Shown here: piece after piece, positions 1 through 10,100 of the stretch
Position numbering within the stretch: position 1 is the first letter of the stretch
How the letters are laid out: each line of letters opens with the position of its first letter
Assembly: GCF_000276665.1 (NCBI RefSeq)
Contig: NW_004955438.1
Span: forward strand, 6,991,483-7,055,482
DNA from: Chinchilla lanigera
Lineage: Eukaryota > Chordata > Mammalia > Rodentia > Chinchillidae
DNA: 64,000 bases
Direction of reading: 5' to 3'
Notes under the pieces: model-generated
Told to the model about the DNA's origin: nothing
Databases searched by the model: none
What the model saw: only the letters and a program-made list of their open reading frames with translations
Translations under genes and position numbers: made by a program

Positions 1-50
1 TCCCCACACTGACTGTGATTATTATGTACTGCAGTTATGTACTAATAAAC

Positions 51-157
51 ATTATTATGTTTATATGAAATATAATGGTAATATATGAAATATAATGGTA
101 ATATAATGGTAAATATAATGGTAATTATTATGTTTATATGAAATATAATGGTAATAT
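51..157. repeat. AT-rich tandem repeat, ~73-bp period with internal short units
   Basis: The phrase ATTATTATGTTTATATG followed by AAATATAATGGTAATAT occurs at 51-84 and again at 124-157. Shorter copies of the AAATATAATGGTAAT core lie between them. This is a degenerate minisatellite, seen directly. Its right end runs into the block duplicated at 850-958. Confidence 0.8.
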
Positions 158-246
158 CTATAGCCACCAATTCTTATATAACAAGTTAGTGTTACGTAAA
201 CAAGTATATTTCATCCCAATGAGGAAAAATATCTGTCAATCCAAAT
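138..246 (+). repeat. Duplicated 109-bp block, copy A
   Basis: This block matches 850-958 base for base in length, with about four substitutions by eye (for example ACGTA here against ACATA there). It is a direct repeat about 712 bp apart. The block matches no transposon family I know. It ends exactly where a truncated SINE tail begins at 247. Confidence 0.9.
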
Positions 247-291
247 GTCAATTCCCGGTACCAGAGAAAAACAAACAAACAAAAAAAAAAC
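247..291 (+). mobile_element. 5'-truncated ID-type SINE, 3' tail only
   Basis: TCAATTCCCGGTACCAGAG followed by an A-rich AAAC/AAAC tail matches the B-box-proximal end, GGTACC signature and tail of the complete SINEs in this window. The promoter half is missing. It abuts duplicated block A with no spacer, so the 5' end may be a recombination junction instead of a normal truncation. Confidence 0.75.
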
Positions 292-1430
292 ACATGAATC
301 CATTTTGAAAATTCAAAAACGATTGGAATAATGCTAGATTTGCTCACTACTTTGTAAATTATTAAATATTTGCTGTAGAAGACATGTTTAATACTGATGA
401 TGTGAAACTATAATGACAGGGCAAGCTAATCAAATGTATTAATATATAAAAAGCTATCAAATATACACATAAAATTAAAATATAAAATTAAATAAGTTAA
501 AGAATGAGTGAAAAATAATGAAGCAAGAATTGATGATGAACGTGTTATAATCACAAATTTTTAGACAGTAGGGGAGAGAGCTGTATCTCCAGAGGCACAA
601 TGCAAGGATCTGTGTGTCTCTATAATTTCATGAACTACTGGAAAAAGTTCATAGAATATTTTAACAACGTGATTAAATAAGTCAATATTTCATTAATATA
701 TCCAAGTGAATATAAAGCAAGATAACCAAAATGTACTCACATTAGACACACTGAAGTAAACTAAAATATTCCAACATAATGAATATTTCATTTCACTAAT
801 TAATAAAAATATTTAATTAAGTGTACATGTTAATATTTAACATAAAGTAATGAAATATAATGGTAATATCTATAGCCACCAATTCTTATATAACAAGTTA
901 GTGTTACATAAACAATTATTTTTCATCCCAATGAGCAAAAATATCTGTCAATCCAAATTAAAAAAAGAATGACTATTGTAGAATAGAACAAATATAAAAT
1001 AAGATAATGAAAATGATTCAAAGTCACAGTAATAATAATATAAGTAGATTAAAATGTCAAATTTAAAGACAAATATTCTTATACTGGGTAAAATTTAGTA
1101 ATTTCTTATATGTGATTTTTACAAGAAAAACACCCAAATTAATGAACTGAGAAATATTGGAAAGTATAAAAATATGATAAAAATAAAAACATTATTATTT
1201 TGCTTTGGACAAACTATATTTTGAGTTAAATAGTGTTAACCAATGTAAAAGTGTCTAAGTATTGTCTCTGTCTTTATGGTATACATTGCTTACCCATTAT
1301 GACATATTACTTTAATAAAATAAGGACATAAAATAATTGAACAATATAAAATTGAGACATTTTAAGGGATATATGTATACATGCTACATTGTAATAAATA
1401 AATTACAAATATATATTCTCTCAAAAGTAT
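292..1430. other. AT-rich unassigned DNA containing duplicated block B (850-958)
   Basis: This stretch is very AT-rich with many poly-A and TAA runs. Apart from the second copy of the 109-bp block at 850-958 I recognise nothing. Frames are closed by frequent stops on both strands. Confidence 0.6.
850..958 (+). repeat. Duplicated 109-bp block, copy B
   Basis: This is the partner of 138-246, same orientation and length with about four differences. It is followed by A-rich DNA and not by the SINE tail that follows copy A. Confidence 0.9.
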
Positions 1431-1443
1431 AAGAAGTATTTTC

Positions 1444-1552
1444 TTTTTTTTTTTTGTTGTTGTTGTTGTTTTTCTCCGGTACCAGGAACCGAACTCACGA
1501 CCTTGCGCTTGCCAGGCAGGCGCTTTGCCGCTGAGCTAAATCCCCAGCCCCC
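1444..1552 (-). mobile_element. ID-type (tRNA-derived) SINE with perfect target-site duplication
   Basis: Read on the minus strand it begins GGGGCTGGGGATTTAGCTCAG, contains Pol III A-box-like TAGCTCAG and B-box-like GAGTTCGGTTCC, then GGTACCGG and an A-rich tail (poly-T and GTT repeats on the + strand at 1444-1471). The 13-bp duplication AAGAAGTATTTTC flanks it at 1431-1443 and 1553-1565. This marks L1-style retrotransposition. Confidence 0.95.
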
Positions 1553-1565
1553 AAGAAGTATTTTC

Positions 1566-2042
1566 AAATGTGGTGAATTTACTAAAATGAGAAAAATGAA
1601 AATTTAATCGTTAAGTATCATAGAGGCCACATTCTCCACACACTAGAGTAACAGAAATGCTGAATTTATTTAAAGTAATATGACAGAATAAAACATTAAT
1701 AATGAAATTATGAAATGCTTAGACATAAGCAAATTGTAACCTACTAAAAATAAGTAAAATCAAATATAAAAATTATTTAAGTGAAAAATGTAGAGTCTAA
1801 AATTCTACATGTAAAAAGTTTAAATGTTAAAAAATGAACTAAGCAGCTAATTTAAATAATTAGGTCAATGAATGGATTAGTAAATAGGTGAAAAATTAAG
1901 CAAGTGAGCGCCTAAAAGTACGCTGAAGAAATAATAAACATGGAAGTAGCAACTGATAAAATTTCGATATAGTTGAAAATAAAGTGATGAGAAGCAATAC
2001 ATAGCCAGTTTGGATTTTGGAAAACAAACTTAAAAAATTCTG
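1566..2042. other. AT-rich unassigned DNA
   Basis: AT-rich DNA between two SINEs. No recognised repeat, exon signal or long frame on either strand. Confidence 0.6.
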
Positions 2043-2058
2043 ATAAAGTGAGCCACAA

Positions 2059-2166
2059 GGACGGGGATATAGCTCAGCAGCACAGTGCCTGCCTGGGAAG
2101 TGCAAGGTCCTGAGTTTGATTCCTGTTACCAGAAATAAATAAATAAAATAAAACAAAAAAAAATGC
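2059..2166 (+). mobile_element. ID-type SINE with diverged target duplication
   Basis: GGACGGGGATATAGCTCAG and the B-box region GAGTTTGATTCC are followed by GTTACCAG and an AAATAAATAAA tail. The imperfect duplication ATAAAGTG-AGCCACA (2043-2057) against ATAAGGTGGAGCCACA (2167-2182) shows an older insertion than the copies with perfect duplications. The A and B boxes each carry changes. Confidence 0.9.
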
Positions 2167-2384
2167 ATAAGGTGGAGCCACAGCTGTCAAAGAAAGCATC
2201 AATTTCACTGTTAGGAAACAAAAGATAGACATGATTTTCAACCAAGAATAAGGACCATATAATTTTGTGGTATAAAAGTTGTATAGTCAAAGTGTTTGAA
2301 AACTTAACTGAACTGCAAAAATTAACAAAAAGAAAGAAACAAGCCAAATAAAAATAAAACCTCATAACTGAACAAAGAAGAAAT

Positions 2385-2765
2385 GCCCAACTGCTCCTGT
2401 GAACGTGGGAGTGCAAACTGGCACAATCACTATTGAAGTCAGTGTGGACGTTCCTTAATAAATTGAACCTAGAGGTTCCACTAGACCCAGTTGTTCCCCT
2501 TCAAGGTATCTTCCAGAAAGAGTTAAAAGAATCATTCAATAGTGACATATGCATATCATGTTTATAGCAGCGCAACTTATAATAGCTAAGTACTGCAAAC
2601 AGCCCATATGCCCATGAACAGAGATGAATGTATAAAGAAAATGTAGTATTTATACACAATGGAGTACTAATCTGCCATGAAGAACAATAAACTTGAGTCA
2701 TTTTTAGGTAAATGGATGTATCTCTAGATCATATTGCTAAGTGAAATAAATCAGGCATATAACTA
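2385..2765 (+). mobile_element. Old L1 fragment (ORF2 end / 3' UTR), sense
   Basis: The text follows the mammalian L1 3' end in order: a GGGAGTGCAAACTGG-type phrase, then TTTATAGCAGC...AATAGCTAAG, then CCCATGAACAGAGATGAATG and AAAGAAAATGTAGTA. It ends with ACACAATGGAGTACTA and GCTAAGTGAAATAAATCAG. It is a noncoding fragment, frameshifted and old. The 3' continuation seems to resume at about 3140. Confidence 0.85.
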
Positions 2766-2799
2766 AATATTTCTGTATCTTGCATGCCTCTTGGATTTC

Positions 2800-3139
2800 C
2801 CAGGTAAAGGAAGATGGGAAGACGGAAAAAATAAAGATAAGAGATAAAAGCTGAGGTTCAGATGGAGCCCTTTTTCTTTGCATGGCAGGAAAGGAAACTG
2901 CTCAAGCACGACAGGGGTGTTTCTTTATACAAGTGACTAAGTTAGTGTCACCTGACACAACCTTGTCTAGCAACCAATTGCTTGGATTGTCTGGCACTTG
3001 GTGTTTCTCTGGACTGAAGCAGCTTGATCATGTGGCTTGCCTCAGGTGCTCTTTGTTCTCTGACCAGCCTTTCCTCCCTCATACATGTGTGACCAATTTT
3101 CAGCTTCAGCTGCTCCCTACAAAATATCACTTTGTTTCT
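2800..3139. other. Unassigned segment interrupting the L1 3' UTR
   Basis: This less AT-rich stretch (TTTGCATGGCAGGAAAGG... to ...AAAATATCACTTTG) lies between two pieces that look like one L1 3' UTR. A similar L1 at 50780-51430 lacks it. Frames are open on both strands but lack coding signs. I do not recognise the sequence. It could be an inserted element or a subfamily-specific 3' UTR. Confidence 0.4.
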
Positions 3140-3420
3140 CTTATATGAAAAACCTAAAAGGTAAAAAAGGAGCAAAATGGAGGATAAATATTGGCAAGAA
3201 GGAAAAACACGTTCATATGAGAAAGGGAACAGTGAGGGGAAGGGGAAGGAAGGAAAAAGGGTTTGAAAAAGAGCAAATGAAAGGGGGAAAATAGAAACAA
3301 TGATTTTTCTAACTAGGGAAAGAAAGACTGAAGTGAGGAATGGAAATGGGAAAATAATTAAGACTTTTATGTACAAGTACAAATTCTCTATGATTCATGG
3401 AGCTGTTACATAAGGAAAAT
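3140..3420 (+). mobile_element. L1 3' UTR tail, purine-rich
   Basis: CTCTTATATGAAAAACCTAAAAGG is followed by a long GGAAGG/GAAAA purine run and then ATGTACAAGTACAAATTCT. The same terminal phrase occurs at 5517-5533 and a similar one at about 25555. This is the typical polypurine 3' UTR of L1. Confidence 0.7.
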
Positions 3421-3554
3421 TTGTATTAATATAAAAGGATAAAATATGAAAAATTTAAATAACATGGAAAAGAAATACTAAAATCAAATAGAGGTGAATT
3501 CAGAGGAATATTTTAAAGATCACTTAAGAACTCATTATTAATGAACATATACTG

Positions 3555-3625
3555 TTCCTACTGAGAAAAGAAAGAAAGAAAGAAGCAAAGAAAGAAAAAG
3601 AAAGAGACAAAGAAAAGAAAATATT
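3555..3625. repeat. (GAAA)n-like purine microsatellite
   Basis: Interrupted GAAA/AAAG runs, seen directly. Possibly derived from a retroelement tail. Confidence 0.9.
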
Positions 3626-3654
3626 AGACTGCATTCCAGGTAGATTTTACTTAT

Positions 3655-3765
3655 TTATGTTTTGAGACAAATGCTCTCCAACTTGCTGACCTCTATCTTG
3701 TGAAATTCTTCTGCCTACTGACAAACTGAGGACAGAGTAATGCATCACCATACCCTGCCTTAAAT
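3655..3765 (-). mobile_element. Highly diverged B1-type SINE
   Basis: TTTTGAGACAAATGCTCTCC, CTTGCTGACC, CTTCTGCCTACTGAC and CACCATACCCTGCCT follow the antisense B1 order (GAGACAGGGTCTC, GGCTGACC, CCTGCCTC, CCACCATGCCTGGC). Divergence is high, so this is an ancient copy. Confidence 0.6.
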
Positions 3766-3849
3766 TATTTTCAGATAACAATAACTTATCAATACAGTTA
3801 CAAATGTATAACATATAAAACATTAATTCTGTATACATATAAATGTTTC

Positions 3850-5390
3850 ACTCATTCTGAATACTGTTTTAATGAAAAACTTAATCTAGCAATGTACATA
3901 AAAAATAAAATATCATTATAAACTTTGGTTCCTTGTAATACTGTAGGTGATTGTAACATCGTACAAAAAAGATTAATATGCTGTGTTACATATTAAAGAA
4001 GAAAAGTAAAGATCTAAATTCACAAGAAAACAGTAAGTACAACCTTTAAGAGATTTTATAAGGTAAAATCTGATAGCTTCATGACACTAGAGGGGTTTTC
4101 CCTAAATTGAAAAAAATAACCAACAAAAAATCAGGATCCATGGTGGAATTGTATGATTACTTCTAAGTAGAGACTTAATATGTAGATTAAACAACTGAAG
4201 TATTTAAAATAAATTTAATCACCTAAATTGAATTCTGCCCATCAATACTAACATACACCCCTTCAGTGACTATGGATTTTCCTGGGCAGTCTATTTTTCC
4301 TGTTGTACATTACTTTTTAAAATACTAACCTAAAGAATTTTGAACACACACCCATACACACGCACACACACACACACCACACACATACACGCTTATGTCT
4401 GTCTATACGAATTTCAGTTCCACCAGAGAGAGGTATGGAAGCAGGTATATTTGCATGCCTGTGTTATAGATAATTGTATGAGAATCATCTGTTCAGTTCA
4501 TTAATAATTAATCCCATTAGTGTTAAGGGAAAAACAACATGAAGGAAATTGAAATTTGTTTTCCAGAATGGAGGGGTTTATGAACTTTGCATATAAAAAT
4601 ATTTTTTAAAAATATCTTTTGAGCCTGACAGGATTTTATTTAAAGTGTGGGGGTCAGTCTCACCTAAACTAATATCATCTAGCTATATTTTTTTCTAGTG
4701 CTGATTTCCTATCTCATTCTAGAGCTTACAGAAAGCAGAAGGAAGTTTTAATACTTAACTGATTTTTGGACCTTTAATTATTCTGCTTTGCTCATTTACT
4801 CTGTGGGGACACATAATAAATTAAAGACATACTCACTCTGGTCCAAATCATTAACATCTAATTATACCAAGCAAAAATGATTCAAAATCGTAGAACTCTT
4901 TCACCATTTCCAGCATTTGATAACGATAGTGCCTGAAAAAAAAACTAGACAGAAGATTAAATTATCATAAATAAACTGATTTGGGATAAATCTGAAAGGG
5001 GTGAATAGGAGAATAGTTTGTAGTCAACTATTATTTCTGGCTGGATTTTCTTCACTTAAAATTGCTGTTTTCTTATGATTAAAAAATAAAATGAAAAGAG
5101 AACTAGCATAGTCCTTTTATCAAAGAATATGTGTGAGAAATGTTTTTTTAATTAACAATTTTCATGCCTTACATTTGAATTTCTATTAAAACATGAGGTG
5201 CTTGTTTGTTTATTTTTAAATCTGAAAAGAAAGAAGACACAGTTGGAAAAGAACAGCCACAACTTTCTGATCTTCTCATTTTTTCCAAATCAATAATGGG
5301 AAAATTCTAGTTGAGGTGGTATATTTGCAGGAGTTGGACAGGATTTCTTTTTCTAATAGAAATATAATTCTATTACAGTTGTCAACTAAA
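3850..5390. other. Unassigned AT-rich DNA with a CA microsatellite
   Basis: No gene or clear interspersed repeat is recognised. The only distinct item is the (CA)n run at 4343-4392. Confidence 0.55.
4343..4392. repeat. (CA)n microsatellite, interrupted
   Basis: ACACACACCC ATACACACGC followed by a CACACACA run and ACACATACACGC. The repeat is seen directly and is potentially polymorphic. Confidence 0.95.
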
Positions 5391-5399
5391 TGTAATCAA

Positions 5400-5600
5400 C
5401 AGCTTATTTTGTAGAATAGAAGAAAAAAAGGAAACATAGCTGTTGTAAATAAGATGAAAAGATTGAAGGGAGGGGAAGAGAATGGGAGAAAATGAAGAAG
5501 CAGATATAACATGTACAGGTACAAATTCTGTATAATGAATGTGAACATTAAGTCTACATAAAATGTACCAAAAAAATAAAAAATAAAGAAAAAGAATAAA
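5400..5600 (+). mobile_element. L1 3' UTR end, sense
   Basis: A purine-rich block (GAAGGGAGGGGAAGAGAATGG) is followed by ATGTACAGGTACAAATTCTG, then AATGAATGTGAACATTAAG, TACATAAAATGTACC and an A-rich tail. This is the same 3' terminus as at 3370. It is a severely 5'-truncated L1. Confidence 0.75.
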
Positions 5601-5754
5601 CTCAATCCTGTGTTAATAATTAGTGAGTTTTACCAAAGTATTTTTGAAAAGTTAACCCAAGAGAACCATGTCTCCTTAGCACACTAACACAAAATGGAAA
5701 TGATGTCAGTGTTCTAAAAGGTGATGTGTATTAACTAACCTCCATAAAAGTCTT

Positions 5755-5858
5755 TTTGTTTTGTTATGTTTTTGTTTTTCTTCTGGTACCAGGAACCGAA
5801 CCCACGACTTTGCGCTTGCCAGGCAGGCGCTGTGCTGCTGAGCTAAATCCCCAGCCCC
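5755..5858 (-). mobile_element. ID-type SINE with 16-bp perfect target duplication
   Basis: On the minus strand: GGGGCTGGGGATTTAGCTCAG, the B-box region, GGTACCAGAAG and an A-rich tail. CCTCCATAAAAGTCTT flanks it at 5739-5754 and 5857-5872; the CC is shared with the element end. It looks like a relatively young insertion. Confidence 0.95.
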
Positions 5859-5872
5859 TCCATAAAAGTCTT

Positions 5873-6944
5873 GATGCACAAACCAAAGGACTGTGGAGGC
5901 AAAGATCATATACATCCACTTGGGAAACTTCCTCCAAGGAACGCAGGCGCGTCTCTTTGCTTCTTGCTTCTGACTGATGTTAAATAAGATTATTTATTAA
6001 TAAACTCACAAGTTCAGCAGATTGAAGCAAAAACACGCCTTTACTATTCCAAAATCCATGTGACTTATACTTCATGCAAACCAAGTTTGTTTCTTAACTG
6101 ATTTCATTTCTCTGAGAGCCTAACTTATCTTGATTCACTTCTTCCCCTAATGTCGCGGTACACTTTAAAGTATTCCTTAGGTTTATCTTTAAAAAAAAAT
6201 TAGGTTTTCTAATTCTTTCTTTCATAAACTATTAAAGCTGGAAAGACCATTCATCCCTATCAATTAATTCATCCAAAATATTTTGATAATCAAATAACTT
6301 GCTTAAAATAAAATTGATAAATCTGAGCCTAAAAACAAATTTTAGAGTTCTATGGCCTGACTTTTCAAATTTTACCTTATGATGTGCTCTATTTAACCAA
6401 GTTAGCTTATAAACATGTAGGTGGAAGCAGTTAAAATATTAGTTCTTCATTACTCCTCACATCCAGTGCTGGTCCAGTACCTGAGTTGTAATGACATTCT
6501 TTGTCTATATTTATTTATTCAACAAATATTTATGAAACACATACTGTGATTTCAGAACTGAGAAAATACTTAGACTGCCAAAATTTATTTCCTTTATGCA
6601 CTAGCTCTAAATGGTTTCTGTAGTTTTAAATATAGTTTACATGTCAATTGCTCCCGAATGTCTACCACTAACTGATTTCTTCACTGACTATGGGTTTACA
6701 GACCCAACTGTCTCCTTAGCACATGCATATGGTTATCTAATGGACATATCAAATTTTGTATTTGATTCTATTTGCCCAAAAGCTCACTGTCTCAGTTGCC
6801 CCTATTTTAGTCTGTCCAGTTTTTTGAACAAAATCCTGAGGGTCCTTTTCGATCCTATCTGATCTACAAGCTGTAATACTTCTAATGCATCAGTAAGTCT
6901 GAAAAGTTTTGTATACAATTAGAAACTGCACATCATCTAAAGTC
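5873..6944. other. Unassigned single-copy-looking DNA
   Basis: A short frame at 6611-6862 (+, 83 codons) has no recognisable motif, no splice context and no family match that I can name. Nothing else is supported. Confidence 0.5.
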
Positions 6945-7125
6945 AGTTTGATTTGATTGAAATTCTGGCTTCAGTCTTTTGTTTGCTGTATGATATCAGG
7001 CTAGGTAATTATCTTCATTACAATTCAATCTTATTTAAAATGGAATGAATAATAATGTCTATGCTATATGATTGGTATAAGAATAAAATGGAGTAATACA
7101 TATAAATACTTAGTGCAGTTTCTAG
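6945..7125 (+). mobile_element. MIR SINE, sense
   Basis: TTCTGGCTTCAGTC, then TGATATCAGGCTAGGTAATT, then AAAATGGAATGAATAATAAT and ATAAATACTTAGTGCAGT follow the MIR core and 3' region in order. It is diverged, as expected for an ancient mammalian SINE. Ends are approximate. Confidence 0.75.
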
Positions 7126-10100
7126 TTATCTGACCCTCTGTATCAGTGGATTTTTGTTTGGTCTTCCTAACATGCCAGAATCAGTAGAAATTCACCCGAG
7201 TGGCTAAGGTGAAGAAGGAAGACAAATCCAGAAATACTTGTTCTGTGTCTCTGCTTAGGGTAAAAAAAAGTTGGTGGTTGCTTGTACTCATTAATAACTT
7301 GCCAGAATAATGAGAATTTTATATGTGAGAACAATGATGAGTTCAATATGCTGAACTGAGTTGCCTGTGGTCATCTAAATAGACATGTTCCATTAATGTA
7401 TATACGCAGGACCACCAAGTCACATATGCCCAGTGCAATCATGAAAAGTATTTTTCCATGATTAAGAATTCTATCTGTTAACAGAGACATTGATTATGTA
7501 CATGTTTAGTATTTTGTTGTAATTGAAGGTTTGAGAGTACATTTGGTCATTCAGAGAATAGTCACAATGTGTGGAGATGGTTAAAAACGGAATCCAGGGC
7601 AGGGTCTCTTTGTAGCAGCCAGAGTGAGAACCATTATTCCAACAGAAAAGAGGGATTCAAGTTGTAAAACCAAACAGAGCAGCACATGTTCCAAACAAAT
7701 AGCTGGAGAATAATGTGGGTATTCCCTATCAGTCCTAGAGTAAGGAGAATCTGCATTTGTTTAGTCTACTGTGTGTGAGGTTTTTAGTGTTTATGGATGA
7801 AATACTGTATTACGGAGGCAATATAACTCTGTGTTCAAGTAGTACACTACATGAAAGTGATGATGATGGTGATGACTATAGTTACTACATTAGCATTTAG
7901 GCATACAAGTCGCTATCATCAGCATGTCACATGATATCGTGAGTTTTAATTTACTATTGGAGAACATTTTACTTACAAAGTTAAATAACTTCCACAATTA
8001 AAGCTGCTAGAATTTAAGAAAATCTTAACCACTAAGATTTACTGAGTTCTCAGCTGGGAAAAAACCTAAACTGTGGTTGTGATAATTACATGGAATTTAA
8101 TGAATCAATCAATCAACAAAAATAGTTTATTCTTCCACTTCAAATTCTAGCATGATTTCATACCCTTCAAAACTGATGAATTTTGACTTAAGAATTGTGA
8201 CTCTAACTTAATAATATATATATTTATTACATATATGAAAATTTTTATTATATATGAAGAGCATCTGTGTTAAAAATAATGGCTAGTTATTTAGAATATC
8301 ACCAAAATAAAACTTCATCTTCAATTCAGTGGACAATATGGTATGTTATTATTATTAAGATCTGGTTCCTGCTTCAGAAGCGCTCCTTATATTCCTTTTG
8401 ATTTTGCAGCCAGGTATTTTAAGGACCATCTTGACTCATTTACTTTTAGAATTATAACTGTCTGCAGAATTGAAAAGTACACAGGTATTCCATTTAATAA
8501 TTGCTGACCTAGAGTAGACATGTCATGGGTCTTGGGTTATGAAGTTCACAGTACAACAAAGTAAAATACATAATAACCATATTCACCATAGGGAAATTTA
8601 TATATACATGGGTATGCATATATCACTGTTGTATTATGCTTTTAATTTTTCTGGGATGATACCCAGACAACAAAGAAAAATAAATATAAAAATACATCTT
8701 TATTTCTAGATAGTACATTTTTTTTTTTTAAGTTTGGGGGAGGAAGTAAGTCTTTCATAATTTTTTTCCTAATCCTTTGGGATAGAACCTCCAACCATGA
8801 GAAAACCAGTGCCATGTAAACCTCAGCATTTTTACCCTCTTCTTAAAAATTTCTTGTTGCAATAATATACGTAGAACATTGCTAAGTACATCAGATGTAT
8901 AAAGACCATTGATTTCTTGTTTTATTTACTGCAAGATTTTCTACACCAATTTGAATACATTATGAAAGTTCTTCATGTAAAACTGTTAGTAAAAACTCCA
9001 AACTTCTGTAAGAGTGAAACTGTAGTTAGCTTAATTTGCTGAAGTCATAGATAAGGCATTATTGCTCTTAATGTATGCAGATGCACCCATATTTTAAGAT
9101 AAACTTGAAATTAAAACTCCTTTGCTTTATCTCTGAAAAAGTCAGTATCTGCAGCTGGTTTTCATACTGCCATGTCTTGAAAATGAAGGCTGTCTTCTTC
9201 ACTAAGCTCCGGGCACTAAAGACACTGGTTAACGATAAATGCTAGTCATTATGTATTAGTACACCTAGGAGAATTCGCAGTCCAAATACTGTTCTCTGTT
9301 CACTCCACATTGCTCTTTGAACTTTCTAGATGTGTTACATAGTTCTTGCAATTGAAACTAATTGAAATGGGGCTAGATAAATGCTCACATATCAGTAGAG
9401 TGTGAAATGGTCATGAGCAGTGTAAAAGTAACACTTCTCACTAATGGAATATTAAAATGTTATTCCCTGGATAGCAACCTAGCTGCTACAGTTGCTCTGG
9501 GGAGGTAGAAGTAATTGCAAACTCCTCTGACTTCCAAGGTGGTCCAAATTTCTCTACTTCAAATAATCCATTGTAAATGACTAAAATGAAATCAGAGAGA
9601 TATAACCAGCATAACAGTTAATATTCCTCTTCAGTGGGATAAATTGATGAATCATGAATGTAGATGTACTTCACAAACTTATATGAAAATGGTACATAGG
9701 TTTCAATGTTAATATTTATCTTTGCTAACATTAGTGTCTTCTACATAAAGACAGAAATGCTTCAACATATTTAAATGGGCATAATTATTCCTCCTATAAT
9801 GTCAAATTTTACTTTAAATTTAGCCTAATTTCTAGTACAAGTTTCAATTTTTTAATGTTTTCTGCACTAAGGTGAAAATTAACTCATACCTTGAAAAATA
9901 TTTACATTCTTTCCTTAATATTTATTACAGAACATCCAATACAGCATCATTTTATGTCCCATTAGTTGCTCACAGATCTTAGGCTCAGATATTTCCTAAA
10001 CCTGGCTCTTTTGTTGCCACATAGCTAAGTATTTTACATTAACTTTTTAATTCTCATGAAGATCCATGCTCAGGAAGATTAGTGGAAATTAACAATGATG

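Noticed and set aside
1444..1552. tRNA genes (Pol III A and B boxes at many sites)
   Set aside because: The boxes belong to ID-type SINEs with A-tails and target duplications. No cloverleaf with a proper acceptor stem and anticodon arm is present.
2948..3382. 144-codon minus-strand frame, the longest in the window
   Set aside because: It spans the polypurine L1 3' UTR, whose complement is stop-poor. Its F/S/L/P-rich composition is a by-product of the pyrimidine strand.
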